From NCBI RefSeq assembly GCF_003589595.1, contig NW_020653900.1, positions 4,615,600 to 4,679,599 of the forward strand: 64,000 nt of DNA, in the 5' to 3' direction. The translations under genes were made by a program, and so were the position numbers. The notes beneath the pieces were generated by a model. It was not told the DNA's origin, did no database searches, and worked only from the letters and a program-made list of their open reading frames with translations. This DNA is from Hyposmocoma kahamanoa (taxonomy: Eukaryota; Arthropoda; Insecta; Lepidoptera; Cosmopterigidae). This document shows positions 44,901-55,028 of the stretch, in pieces. Position 1 is the first letter of the stretch. Every line of letters begins with the position of its first letter.

Positions 44901-47900
44901 TATTGTTTGCTTCTGGTTTTAGCTCCTTTATCTTGCTCTGGCCATGGCATTGTCTCCGGTTCTAGATACGCTTCTGTTGCTGAGTCTCGTTCTGACCATT
45001 TAAGTGGATCTGGGTGTGGCTTCAGTTCTGGCCGCGGTTCTAATTTTGGATATAGGTTTAGCCCTCGAGTTAAATGTCGTAAAACGGGTTTTGTCGTTGT
45101 GTCGGGTAACACTGTTTCTGTCCCTGTCGTAGTTTCGTCGTCCATACATTCTGTTGCCAGTTCACCATAGTCTATAACATTTCCTTCCGAGTCTATATTT
45201 CCTGCCCCATACGTACATATCAATTTATAGAAGTCAATTATATCCTTATCCACGTGCATCGCTGTGCTATGAAACTTATTCTCACACAACTTGTAATTTG
45301 CTATTAGCATAGATGCTTCACGTAGAAATTCTTCGTTGTGATCCATGAGGTGATATGGCTGAAATATAAGTATTATTTAATTTTTATATTTCAGCATTTA
45401 TTATTATAATGCAACTAATTTTTTCTCTCTCTCGTACCCCGTCTCACATCCGTCCGAAGCAATTACTCTTAAATAGGCAGTACTCGACTAAATTAAACGA
45501 ATGCATAATGCGAATGAAGCTGCAAACTTGACATTGTCCTTTATTTTGGTGGAGTATTACTTATTTGACAGTCATTGTTTCGGACAGATGTCGGAAGGAG
45601 AACGAGACTAGACCTCTGGTTTGATAGCAACAGATTTTATTCAGCAGCATGTATATTTAGTAGCAGTAGAGCTCCTTGTGAAAGAGTTCGTCCAGGGAAG
45701 TACTGTCACTACCATCATCTTAGCTCTTTCTGCCACCAAGCAGTAATTTAAGTATTGTTACGTTCCGGTTTTGGGCCGTAAGGGGTAATAGTGAAATTAC
45801 AGGCACATGGGATTTGTCAACTTATGTCTCAGCATGACGGGGGCAGTGGCAGTGACTCTCAGATCTTTGCGATTTAAAGTTCTGAGTGGCACTGCCACTG
45901 CTAAGGACTGACGTCGCTTCACATCCCTTACCATCAGCCGCATATCTTGTTCGTTCTATCACTTAATATAACAAAAAAAATAGTCTTCCACGGTCTCTAT
46001 TAATTGTTTATGGCCAAGATAAATAATTAATAGAGATCGTGAAAAAGGTTTTTAAACTTACCATTCTAAGACCATCGGTGTAACCCCAACCCAAGGCCAC
46101 TACGTCTCTCCCCATCGTCGTAGACTGCAGTCTAAAGTTGACTGCGATGGGTCTTGGAGTATACGAACAGTATATAGAGTAAGATGTATCCGAAAAGTTG
46201 TAAGGACTTTCCACCACTGCAATTCCGATGTCGTTGGTGGTTGCCCATGTTGATGCATTAGCGAACTCCAATCGGTAAGCTGTTTTTATTTATTTATTTA
46301 TTTATATATACAATTTCACAGCATTACAGTTATTTTACCAAGGAACTGTGAAGTCCATAAAATTGAAAACAGACATATTTTTTATTAGTTCACAGAAGAT
46401 TGACGTTCATTCATCCTCTCACAAAACCTCAAACATTCATCACACACAACCGCCCATCTACTAGCAAAAACATCGCAGTCAGGTACCGATACGAGAAGCT
46501 CGTTTACGTAAAGCAAAGCGCGAATAAGCGGTGATTTTCTACAGGATACAGTGCGGGTCGCCTGCAGTGCCAGCAGGTGGTAACTGCGAGGCCGTAAATT
46601 AAACTTGTTTTCTAAAGGGTTAACAAGCAAGGTTAACAAGCGCACCAGTTGCGCCACCACTTCTGGACAGTCTGAATTTCCATGCAAGGCGCTGGCAGCA
46701 GTAGTCAGTAGCGTATAATTACGCCTTACCTCTAGAGAATTAAATCCCAAGACGCCAAGGAGGAATTTAGTCGGGTATAAAAATGGGTATTACCCATAAA
46801 TTTTCTTATACAGAAATCTCAAGAACGTCTTTTGGATTTTCTCCAGAAGCAAGACGTAAGTGGCCTCATGTGGATTCCAAACAACTGAAGCTGCCTCAAG
46901 CTTACTCCTAACTAGAGCGGTGTAAACAAGTTTAATGACTCTGGTATCATAAAAGTCACGAGGGTTCCGGAAAACAAACCCCAACCTCCTATAGTAATTG
47001 GCAGCTAGTGCTTTCACATGCTCATGAAACTTTAGATGCCTATCAAAAATGACGCCTAAATCTTTAATAGTCTCGACACGGGTAACAAGTTCAGCACCTA
47101 CCAGGTATTTTGCATACTGAAGATTATACGCGCGGCCAAAAGTCATGACTGAACATTTTTCAGTGTTGAAGAGAAGCCTGTTTTGAATGCCCCACTAATA
47201 AATACGGTTTATATCAACCTGAAGCGATTCACAGTCTGACAACTGTTGAACGCCGTAAATCAGCTTGAGATCGTCAGCATAGAGCAGGCATCTAGCGCAT
47301 TTAGGTACTGAGGCCAGGTCATTTACCATGCCGAAAAGTAACGGACCCAAAATTGAACCTTGGCTGACTCCAGAACGGGTGTGGAATCTTTCCGAAACAA
47401 AGCATCCGTATTGTACATACTGTTGTCTGTTGCTAAGATAGCTAGCAAAGAACCTAAGCAATGTGGGCGAAAAGCCTATGTTGCACAACTTTCTTAAAAG
47501 CACGTCATTGTCTACACGGTCAAAAGCTTTTCGAAAGTCAAGATACAAAACATCAACTTGTAATCCCTTATACAGATGTTCAGACATGGAATCAACCAGG
47601 GTCAACAAGTTTGTTTCAATGGAACGCCTCGGCCTAAAACCATGTTGAGAGTCGCAGAGATAGGGTTTTACTTGAGTGGCAATAAGTATGTTCAATATTG
47701 ATTCAAACAACTTTGCAGTTGAAGAAAGAATGGCAATTGGGCGATAATTTTCAATTCTGGTAGAATCATTCGACTTGGGGATAGGACGCACTCGTGTAAC
47801 CTTCCATTGACAGGGGTACTCCCCAGTACTCAGACCTAAATTAAAAATGTGGAGTAGCGGGAATTTTAGCCAGTCTTTGCATCCCTTCAAAATGAATGCC

Positions 47901-50900
47901 GTAAAACTATCTGGACCTGGGGCGCTTTGGGGCTTCAGACGAGCTATAGCCGGTCTCGACATCAAACAGTGATGTTCGCTGTTTAATATCTGCCCTGAGC
48001 TTTGAAAACTTAGCATAAACCGCACGGTCACCAGTACATTTCCACTCTCGATGAAGATTAGCTTTCAGCTTAATGTCTTTGATTAGGTACGCAGTGAACC
48101 AGACCGGATAACGTCTACAAGTCTTGTTAGACCTTACCTTCCTAGGTATGCATGTGTCAAAAATGCCGTACATCAACCGGTAAAAAAGCTCCACAGCAAC
48201 GTTGACGTCGCGGGTCTCGAGGATTTCCTTCCAAGACACTTCGGACAATAACCGGTAAAGAAGGTCATAATCACCCCTGGAAAAGTTCCAGTCACACTTT
48301 GAGCTGATGCGCTATCAAGGAGTGGTATAGAGAAATCCAGTGGAGGATGATAAATGTCGTGCAATGGCACTAGCCCACCCTCTTCCAGTTCACTGACCTT
48401 TACACGACAGGTGCGCTCTCGCACCAGCACCACATCTAATACTCCTCCATACGCATTGGAAACCTCATTCATCTCTCTCAGATTACAAACTGCAGTAAAA
48501 TAACTATAGTAGCTTAGAATACTAGCGGACATATATTTCGGGTTCAGATTCAAGTCACCAACAATAACCACAACACCACTGATAGAATTGATAAAGGATT
48601 CAACTTTTTGAAAGAAACACAAATACACATCGTCCGTAACATTGGGTGGGATGTAAACAACACACAAAGGACAGTTGATTTGTTTCATCACGAAAGATGT
48701 CCAAAGGTCCTCGCCGCCGGCAGTCTCGAAATCATGTCTACGTCGCAAAGTTACACCAGGCCACGCGGCCACTAGCACGCCTCCCCCTGTCGGCCAGTAG
48801 CAGTGTTTTCAAAATAGAGCCGTTAATTAAATACCGGAATAAAATTATCTGTACTCAATTAACATACACTCAGTATCAAACGCGCAAAGAAAACGTATTT
48901 GTTCAGGACTAAGTATATCAGTTCAAAAAATAGGTTTAAATGATATAAGTAAAATTGATATAGAAATACCTCAATAACCAGTGATTTTTGACGTTCTCAG
49001 ATTTTCTCAACAGAAGTGCTTATAATGATGTGAAAATAGAAAATGGGCAAAAAGACCTTTAAAATCTAATAAAAAGATTAGCTCTACTCTCTAAGCACGA
49101 AATTTGTAGTTACGTTCGGTTTCCCAAATGGATGACCTATGGACTGGAGTTTCGATCGGGGCGTTTAAGTTTCGAACGTGCCCGTCTTTTGGTTCACGAG
49201 CTTTGAGAGTAGATCCGTAGGTCGGATTTCGAGCTTCGGGAGTAGAACCTCAGGCATGGAGAGATTGTTAAGATCTACTGGCTCGATCCGTTGAGGTGAC
49301 AGAAGCTGTTCGAGTTCAGGGAATTTTTCTTCGTATTTGTTTTGAACTTCTTAGAGACAGATACTCGTAGATAGATAGAAATGAAGATAATCACCTTCTG
49401 GTACACAAGTTTTAACGACTCTCTTTTTTTTGGTACTCGTGCAATCATCTACGTCCAGCAGTTCAGTTGGCACATAACGTCGGTATCCAGCAATCGCATA
49501 TACGAATCCGACGTCGGTTAAACAAGCAGCCGATGTGAGGATATGTAACTCTGTGATCAAGGCTCCTCCACAAGTCCAGCCATGATAAGTCTCGACTGAG
49601 ACCGCCGATTTTATAAAATAAACCTGCAATGTAAAATATGTTGTTATATGCTTTGGATGATTGGTCACGCACTAAAACCTTTTTGGAACCTGGGGCTCTA
49701 TTCTCGAAACACGAAATCCGTAATTACGGCCGTTTCCCGCTATGGACGATTGTCGTTTCTCGCATTGTGTGATTCGTGACGAGTGCATCGCGACCAGTAT
49801 TATTAGGTCAGTGGTCTCTATTGTTTTAGAAATCCTCTTTGATCCAGCTCCAGTGCTAAATATTTAAACACGTATAGTTTTCTTGACTATTTATTATATG
49901 TCCCATATTGATGGTGATAAATGAAAAATAAAACCCCAAAAACAGACGCTTGCGGTAAATAATGAGCAATGCGTCGATCTAGTCTGATTGCCATTATATT
50001 TTGTGAAGGCACTCAGCCTGCTGTGCCCGTATTGAAGCGCCTCAAGCGCTTCATACTAACGAAGTTGAACCATTTATGGATTAAAAAACTTAGCTTATAA
50101 AAATTTTTAAATTAGAATAAATAACCTAGTAATTGGAAATTAACACAAGGTAAAACCACAACGCGTGAAAATAAGTAGCTGTAAAATCCTCAAATAAAGT
50201 TATATTTTGTTGTTGATTGTCGGTCGCGTCCGCTTTGTTCGTCCGTCGCGTCCGCTTTGTTCCTCGGTCGCAGAATATTGTTTGCATGTAAATCAAATTG
50301 ACTCAACACAAAACAACCTGACTTAACTCATGTATGTAAAACCCGACAAATTCTGAATAGAGACTAATTTGGATCTAAACATTTAGTGAATCAACTTTAC
50401 ATGAGGTTGAGCTGTTTTTATATTCTGTTTATTAGTATTGTGACTAACAGTTACATTATGGTTGGATAAATCATTGTACTCTATTTTATTTTGAAATACC
50501 AATTGCAAAACACATTATTGTCAGGTATTTGAGATAGTAATTGAAATAGAAAACGCGTATTTGTATTACAGAGACGCATTGTAATTACAAGTACCTAATT
50601 AAAATACTTCGGGAGCCAAGCTCCGTCATTTTTACCAAATTAAAATGTCGAATTTTTAAGGGTCAGTGCCGATGCAACAGCTTTACTTAAAGTATATGTA
50701 ATATGTTATTACTTTTTACTTACCATGAACGCTCTATCACCCAGTACTTCTTTGCCACCGGAAATTCTACGCTGACCAGAACTTACTATAACCAAACAAA
50801 ATTACAATAAAAAAACCGATCTTCAAATATAAATGGGACCTATATAAATATAAATGGGAATATAATTGGGACCACTACTTAGGTACCCTCTTTCCAACAA

Positions 50901-52638
50901 AAAACGATTCATCAAAATTGGTTCACAAATCGTTATCGTGTAATATACATACATACAAAAATAACATATATGCAGTCGAAAAGAGAACCTCCTCCTTTTT
51001 TAGAAGCCGATTAAAAATTAAGTTCGTTCGTATTATTTGGTATTACTTATGGGTTACGCTGACACCAGGGATTCAAGCGTTCGATCATAGTATATTTTTA
51101 GTGTAATTAATTAAAATTTTAATATATATATATATTAAAATGTATATTTTAATATATATATTAATTTAAATATATATATTAAAATTTTAATTAATATTTA
51201 TATGTAATAAAAAATAAAATATAAAATATGCAATAAAATATAAATAATTTTGTTTTAGTTGTAAACCACTTATTGTAGATACTTAAAATTTTATAAGAGC
51301 ATAAACAAGCCTAAATGGAAGCATTCGCCCCTGTACTATAAAATGAACGAATAAAACATTTTATTTTATACACACTAATCTACATGGGTGACGAAATACT
51401 TAAGATTTCTCATAGATGGCACTACGACCAAAAAAATCGTGGAAAAAACCAAATACAAAGACAAGACAACAAACACATAGAAAAATTCGTGACGTTCGCT
51501 GGTTCATTCCGTGGGTTAGTTGGTATAGCGTCTGACACGGTATGCTAGAAGACGTCGTTTTAAATTCGGACGGATCGAAGGAATTTTTTCTGAGTGTTCG
51601 ATCTTTGTATTAATAATTATAACAAACTAGTGGAGTAATTTCACATAAAAGTAATTGAATATCAATTCAATAAAAAAAAATTAATATGCACTTTTTCACC
51701 GATATTTTTAAAGTTGGAGACCAAAAATTAAGTTGGCGTAATGTTCATTGGAGGTCTCGATTCTTTTCCTGGACTCTTTATGTAATATTATAACTTTATA
51801 TCATTTTAAATAAAATCATAATAAATCTTTGCACACCATGTAAAATGTTAAAGTCTAATTATAGATCCTAATACGTATATCCTAATTATAGATCCTAATA
51901 GGAAGTATTCTTTAATTATATCTTTAAAATTTTAGTATAGTAGGGTAAGAAAAATAATGAATAAAATTTTTTTTCATTTAATAACTAATGATACAATGGA
52001 ATAACTAAAGACTAAAATTATGTGAATCAATATAAAATATAACACATATACCTGAACTAGGAGAATCCTGTATTTCAGGTAGCTTGAATGAGTGAACATT
52101 ACGTTTTTTACATGTCGTAAAACTGAACAGTAAGTGCAAACGTCGATATTCCCGCTTGGTCTGTTTTTATTATTAAAAATAATAATAACTTTAAAAAAAA
52201 CCGACCTCAAATATTTATGTAATTACGTCTATTTGCCAAGTTTTATTGTTGGAATCGGTTGTTACCAGTAAAGTAAGGTAAGGTAAGTGGGTGAAATTCA
52301 ATAAGCCGGATTCATCCCCTAATTTGCCACACTTAGAGGTGGATAATTTTCTTAAAATTTTAATGGGATCATTACTGAGATATTCTGGATTCTAACAAAA
52401 AAGAATCATTGAAATCGGTTCACAAACGTTCGGACGTTTGTGAACCGATTTCAATGACGTTTGTGTTTGTTTTGATTCGGATCAATGCGTCCTATACACA
52501 AAAAAAATTGTCGAATTGAGACCCTCCTCTTTTGCAGTCACTTAAAAAAGATCCATTAAGTATGTAGCTATTATTACGATACTCACACATTATAAAAAGT
52601 TTAAAGCATACGACGAACACACAAATATTATCTATCAT
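36177..52638 (-). CDS. Secreted serine protease homologue A (inactive, with in-fold repeat insertion)
   Basis: Seven exons in transcription order (52587-52638, 50724-50785, 49395-49623, 46062-46279, 44878-45358, 38596-39011, 36177-36383) give 1665 nt, that is 554 residues and TAA, with compatible phases. There is a signal peptide (residues 1 to about 22), RR-ISGG at 23-28 like a trypsin activation site, and CGGAL at 56-60. The catalytic His is Ala (TSAACL, residue 71). The catalytic Asp is present (TNDIGIAVV, residue 131), as is GWGY at 178. The GDSGGP motif reads NDHGCP (487-492), so Ser is His. The fold is therefore a catalytically dead S1 protease. Between the DIA strand and NDHG lie a Pro/Glu/Thr-rich stretch (about 265-347) and Tyr/Asn heptads (355-438). 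By general knowledge, clip-less S1 homologues are usually secreted. The substrate or partner is unknown. Confidence 0.82.
36455..36565 (+). repeat. SINE 3' half (copy 4)
   Basis: It contains GGGTGTAATTTGTGGATGTC to the terminal TTATTATTATTATTATC run; the tRNA head is missing. It lies in the last SPH-A intron. Confidence 0.6.
38199..38490 (-). repeat. LINE-tail-like 300-bp repeat (copy 4)
   Basis: A well preserved copy in the last SPH-A intron, ending about 100 bases before the exon 6 donor. Confidence 0.6.
38596..39011 (-). CDS. SPH-A exon 6, Tyr/Asn heptad repeat and RRQSICQ
   Basis: The acceptor atccag (39012) gives the right phase after exon 5; ttcag ten bases upstream is open but out of phase. 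The donor is gtacgg. About twelve heptads close to ENKYDNV (residues 355-438) are followed by a basic stretch (RFNRKRKRKITKTTK) and NTRRQSICQ. The final Cys-Gln is the CQ of the CQGDSGGP motif, which continues in the next exon. The paralogous exon in SPH-B is about half as long and lacks the heptads. Confidence 0.8.
38740..38991 (-). repeat. 21-bp coding minisatellite in SPH-A exon 6
   Basis: About twelve copies of a 21-bp unit (plus strand GTCGTATTTGTTTTCCACGT plus T) with point differences, in frame, encoding ENKYDNV-like heptads. Confidence 0.9.
39819..40463 (+). mobile_element. 645-bp hAT-type element with transposase C-terminal remnant
   Basis: It is flanked on both sides by the 8-bp duplication GTCTCAAA (39811-39818 and 40464-40471). 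The ends are inverted: CAGATATGCGCCGAGTAC left, and TAGAGACGCGCCGAATAC as the reverse complement of the right end. Subterminal GAGTA-rich repeats are present. Inside, 39936-40208 reads SPFQQWWAEHKTKYPKLAQL and ARVFLCAPAST, resembling the hAT C-terminal dimerisation region. The transposase catalytic part is deleted, so it can only move in trans. Confidence 0.85.
41725..41954 (+). repeat. (CA)n/(CACACG)n microsatellite
   Basis: Alternating purine-pyrimidine sequence of about 230 bp. The left part is mostly CACACG hexamers and the right part is pure CA. The ORFs it creates on both strands (His/Ala/Thr or Cys/Val repeats) are not genes. It lies in SPH-A intron 5. Confidence 0.95.
42500..42645 (+). 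repeat. LINE 3' UTR copy
   Basis: It shares ggttgcctggaagaaattgc and the terminal attcattcattc run with the LINE end at 53280-53990. Only the UTR is present. Confidence 0.55.
42840..43520 (-). repeat. tRNA-like repeat split by a MITE
   Basis: The halves 42840-42943 (ATACAAAGATCGAAAACAAA, tRNA-like GGCTGGACTTAAACCAGC) and 43445-43520 (TCGCGATATTCAATAAAG) flank the element 42944-43444. Confidence 0.5.
42944..43444 (+). mobile_element. MITE with AGTACCGGCAYGCTAT ends
   Basis: Inverted ends of about 35 bp (left CAGTACCGGCATGCTATAAT, right as reverse complement AGTACCGGCACGCTATGATG) enclose non-coding sequence. It splits a tRNA-like repeat whose two halves lie on either side (42840-42943 and 43445-43520). 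Confidence 0.6.
43676..43865 (+). repeat. LINE-tail-like repeat (copy 5, partial)
   Basis: It spans GAGCCCCTTGTGAAAGAG to GCAGTGGCAGTGCCCC; the distal part is missing. Confidence 0.55.
43925..43990 (+). repeat. Penelope-arm-like fragment
   Basis: CTGTAAAGAGCCCGAGACGT followed by CTTGAAAAACAAATATACGG, matching the outer end of the inverted arms at 58019-59255. Confidence 0.5.
44262..44420 (+). repeat. AACCGACTT repeat (copy 5, partial)
   Basis: It has CATCGAAATCTGTTCACAAA and CGCGTAACATACATAAAAAA; the left half is missing. Confidence 0.45.
44430..44830 (+). repeat. tRNA-like repeat of the CAAAGATC family (two facing copies)
   Basis: Two inverted partial copies share the segment GGCACGGTTTGCTAGAAGAC and its complement (44562-44590 and 44713-44740). 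They end with AAGGAATTTTTTGTAAGTG. Confidence 0.45.
44878..45358 (-). CDS. SPH-A exon 5, with Pro/Glu/Thr-rich insertion
   Basis: The acceptor is atatttcag and the probable donor is gttagt. The exon encodes PYHLMDHNEEFLREASMLIA, then NYKLCENKF and LICTYGAGNIDSEGN, which match the usual C...C segment of this protease subfamily. A charged tail rich in Thr, Pro and Glu follows (TTTKPVLRHL to KQYDYYDYIT). Without splicing, translation would stop two bases past the donor. Confidence 0.82.
45359..46061. other. SPH-A intron 4
   Basis: LINE-tail copy 6 occupies the right half. The motifs around 45470-45610 (GTGGAGTATTACTTATTTGACA, CGGACAGATGTCGGAAGGAG) recur at 60300-60360 and look like another repeat. 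Confidence 0.55.
45658..45968 (+). repeat. LINE-tail-like repeat (copy 6)
   Basis: A near full-length copy in the SPH-A intron between exons 4 and 5, ending about 90 bases from exon 4. Confidence 0.55.
46062..46279 (-). CDS. SPH-A exon 4, catalytic Asp region
   Basis: The donor is gtaagt. The exon encodes AYRLEFANASTWATTNDIGI, AVVESPYNFSD, TPRPIAVNF and ALGWGYTDGLRM. Asp is retained in NDIG. The acceptor at 46280-46281 is preceded by the A-rich tail of an inserted LINE instead of a pyrimidine tract, so correct use of this exon in this allele is uncertain. Confidence 0.82.
46282..48810 (-). pseudogene. Decayed jockey-type LINE with endonuclease and reverse transcriptase remnants
   Basis: Fragments in shifting frames read endonuclease (48778-48173, VVYIPPN, VVIVGDLNLNP), then reverse transcriptase (48031-47195, IENYRPIAILSSTAKLFE, LYLDFRKAFDRVDNDVLL, SGVSQGSILGPLLFG, LLYADDLKLIYG) and the C-terminal domain (47146-46790 and 46750-46385). 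Several frameshifts and stops make it dead. The 3' end is a (TAAA)n tail at 46282-46305, directly next to SPH-A exon 4. It is the same family as the copy at 33056-34009. Confidence 0.88.
48811..49394. other. SPH-A intron 3, part outside the LINE
   Basis: No feature recognised. GTAGATC/GATCTACT-type short repeats near 49210-49290. Confidence 0.5.
49395..49623 (-). CDS. SPH-A exon 3, CGGAL and degenerate His motif
   Basis: The acceptor is acattgcag and the donor is gtgatt. The exon reads VYFIKSAVSVETYHGWTCGG and ALITELHILTSAACLTDVGF. In active trypsins this position reads LTAAHC; here Ala replaces the catalytic His. The exon ends in phase 1. Confidence 0.88.
49624..50723. other. SPH-A intron 2
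   Basis: A short direct repeat GGTCGCGTCCGCTTTGTTC / CGTCGCGTCCGCTTTGTTC at 50221-50262; otherwise unremarkable. Confidence 0.5.
50724..50785 (-). CDS. SPH-A exon 2, pro-site RR-ISGG
   Basis: The acceptor ttatag follows a T-rich tract and the donor is gtaagt. The exon encodes LSSGQRRISGGKEVLGDRAF plus M. ISGG after Arg-Arg is the counterpart of the R-IVGG N-terminus of trypsin-like domains. An alternative acceptor (ggtcag) 14 nt further in would keep the same frame but leave a poorer tract and no match to exon 1. Confidence 0.78.
50808..51020 (+). repeat. AACCGACTT repeat (copy 6)
   Basis: It contains CATCAAAATTGGTTCACAAA and ends CCTCCTTTTTTAGAAGCCGA. It begins about 25 bases upstream of SPH-A exon 2, on the intron side of its acceptor. 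Confidence 0.5.
51106..51230 (+). repeat. AT-rich palindromic tract
   Basis: Almost only A and T, with nested palindromes (TTAATTAAAATTTTAATATA, ATATATATTAAAATTTTAAT). It is in SPH-A intron 1, just beyond repeat copy 6. Confidence 0.75.
51395..51700 (+). repeat. tRNA-like repeat of the CAAAGATC family
   Basis: It has TAGATGGCACTACGACC, the core GGTTAGTTGGTATAGCGTCT, GATCGAAGGAATTTTTTCTG and a terminal AATTGAATATCAATTCAATA. Confidence 0.5.
52190..52560 (+). repeat. AACCGACTT repeat (copy 7)
   Basis: It runs from AAAACCGACCTCAAATATT through a local inverted duplication (CGGTTCACAAACGTTCG and its complement near 52418-52458) to TTGCAGTCACTTAAAAA. It ends 27 bases from SPH-A exon 1, on its intron side. 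Confidence 0.5.
52587..52638 (-). CDS. SPH-A exon 1, signal peptide
   Basis: The ATG at 52638 has upstream context acaaaact. It opens 17 codons, MIDNICVFVVCFKLFIM, strongly hydrophobic as in a signal peptide. The donor gtgagt leaves one T, which joins TA of exon 2 to give Leu. It was chosen because the phase and the signal character fit; no other candidate was found between exon 2 and the next gene. Confidence 0.6.
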
Positions 52639-53279
52639 AGTTTTGTTTTTTCTCTGAATCGATTTTAAAACAATCTTAAAGTTCTCTCATTAGAGAAAAT
52701 TCAATACGTATTAATTATTAAGTAGTCCATTTTAGAACTTGACCTAAACACTGCCGTGTACTTGATGCATGTTTAACTTTAATACGTTTACATGAATACT
52801 TAATCAATCCTTTTCATTTAATGCCTTCATATGGATGTAAAGTCAACTTACTACTAGGTACTATTTTATACTCTGGTACTGTCTACACACATATGTATAT
52901 CGACGTAGGAAATCATTTACATAACCGTATTTATACATGTACTAACAACATTGTTTTCGTTTCGGTCTATTGAACTACGTAATTAACCACATTTACTTTT
53001 ATGCTTTCAAATTCCACCTTTTGGTTTTTACTTTAGGCGATTAATTTCCTGTGGTTCTGGGTACAAGGATTGTAGATTCATGTAAGCTTTTTATATTGTA
53101 GATACGAATCCACAGCCGGTTTCGACTTTTTAGAATGCTGTTGTTGTTTATACATGAATTCTTAAGGTTTTTCGTGATACTTACAGATTTTAAATGAAAT
53201 TAGGTACTATTGTTTACTATCTAGGGTCAGTTGGAGTAAGAGAAATACTGCTGACTCAAAGCTAGAACTCATAATCTGA

Positions 53280-53990
53280 AGTGTTTAACATTGAATGAAT
53301 GAAATATTCTTTATTGCACATAAAATTACAATTAAAATACAATACAATAGCTGAAGTATAATAGTAGTAGTAAGTCAATATGCAACAGGCGGCCTTATTG
53401 CTATGTAGCAATTTCTTCCAGGCAACCTTAGGATAGACATTTCGGATATGCAAAAGGGGTGCAACCAAAGAATATCATCATGAGTAGGTACACTACATAA
53501 TAAGTAATAATAAAAATATATACATATTCATAGATAGATATACATATACATATAAATAACGATAATATTATTAATACATACATAACAATAAATACACAAT
53601 AATATTTAATGCTTATATATTTTTAATAGAAAAAGAAAAATGAAGTACAAATGTAGGAAGTAAATTAAAGGATAGTAGAGGACAGACGAAATTTAGGAGT
53701 TGAGGAAGTGATCCTTGACACGTTGCTTAAAGGAATCAAGAGAAGGGGATCGTCGAATCGATTCATTGAGAGAATTCCACAATCTGATCGCAGAAATGGT
53801 AAAAGAGTTGGAATAAAAGTTAGAGGTATGAGAGGGCAAGTTAAGTAAGAGAGTATCAGAGTAGCGAAGGGGACGACAGAGTGTAGAAGATTGGAAAGTG
53901 AAGCGATCTTTAAGATAAGAAGGCGTAAAGGGATAGAACAGAATTGAATAGAGAAGTGAAACAATATGAAATTAGCATTATAGTCTCACA
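53280..53990 (-). pseudogene. LINE 3' end with 3' UTR
   Basis: On the minus strand one frame reads TISAIRLWNSLNESIRRSP and then a DSFKQRVKDHFL-like ending near 53700, followed by a 3' UTR and an ATTCATTC-type tail at 53283-53300. The UTR block (ggttgcctggaagaaattgc) recurs at 35550-35760 (minus) and 42510-42640 (plus). It is a truncated, inactive copy. Confidence 0.6.
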
Positions 53991-54325
53991 GTCGATAAAA
54001 CAGACAAAAAATTAGTTTAAACGATTTGAAAGAGATGTGTCGCTGCGATGCTATAAATCTAAAAGGCGGCAAAAACAAATTTGACAGTTGTGAAATTTTG
54101 AGTAAGTAACATTTCTTGTTACTACTACTGTTCACAATTTGCTAATAATTTACTTACTTAATTAATATACCCAATAAATTATTAGATATAAAAAAGAAGT
54201 GGTTTTGGGTGAATACCTATGTAAATGTTACTACTCCTTTAAATATTCTAGATGGATCTTTAGTCAAAAATATCCAACCTAGAGTTTTTCATAGATTTCT
54301 CGTTGTAAACCCGACAGATTTTTAT

Positions 54326-54497
54326 CAGCCCCCGTAGCATGGCTACGCATGATAGTCGCGATACGCGCGGTAAAATTTAAATAAGCGCGCTACTGGCCGT
54401 CTCAATCAGATCTAATTTAGATAGCCAATGGCGCGCGCTTATTTGAATTTTATCGCGCGTGTCGCGACTATTTTGCGTAGCCATGACACGGGGGCTG
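54326..54497 (+). mobile_element. 172-bp foldback element
   Basis: It starts CAGCCCCCGT and ends ACGGGGGCTG. The arms of about 65 bp pair with few mismatches (GGCTACGCA...ATAGTCGCGA...AAATAAGCGCGC). It is non-coding and CpG-rich compared with its surroundings. Confidence 0.65.
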
Positions 54498-54727
54498 GGG
54501 ATTATAAAAGGAAAATATATATAAATATTTATACATTGAATATTATATAAAATTATTGAATATTTTTATATCTTTTTTGAAGACGGAGTATAATGACATT
54601 TGTAGGGTTGCTGGTTTTATAAAATTTTAAATAGTTGTGTAGTTGTCGATATTTTTATCGATAGATTGTGAAAGAAGATACAATTTTCCCAATAATGAAT
54701 GCATTGTAAATGCTACGACGTTCTTCA

Positions 54728-55028
54728 TCATCATCATCAATCCTGTGTCCCACTGCGGGTCATGGCTCTCCTTTCAGCCGATGGTTTAGGCCATAGTCCG
54801 CCACGCTGGCCCAATGCGGGTTGAGGACTTCACACGTTTTCTGAGGGTGGTGAACCTTCTTCGACGTGCAGGTTTCATTACGATGTTTTCCTTCACCGAA
54901 CAGCTCATGGTAAATTTCAAGTTAAATTTCACACATAAATTCCGAGAAACTCAGAGGTGGGGCCCGAATTCGAACCCACGACCTTCTGCTTGAGAGGCAG
55001 TAGGTGAAACCATTAGGCTACCACGGCT
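54728..55028 (-). repeat. Second tRNA-derived SINE family
   Basis: On the minus strand it starts GCCGTGGTAGCCTAATGGTT, has the B box GGGTTCGAATTC, and ends in a GATGATGATGATGAAG tail. It differs in sequence from the SINE at 8461. Confidence 0.7.

Larger units (their letters stand above)
50786..52586. other. SPH-A intron 1
   Basis: AACCGACTT copies 6 and 7, the AT palindromic tract and a tRNA-like repeat fill most of it. Nothing recognised at 51720-52180. Confidence 0.55.

Noticed and set aside
44907..45170. 87-codon plus-strand ORF
   Set aside because: It is a shadow of SPH-A exon 5.
46385..48778. Reverse transcriptase and endonuclease ORFs as host genes
   Set aside because: They are frame-shifted parts of one decayed LINE ending in an (AATA)n tail.
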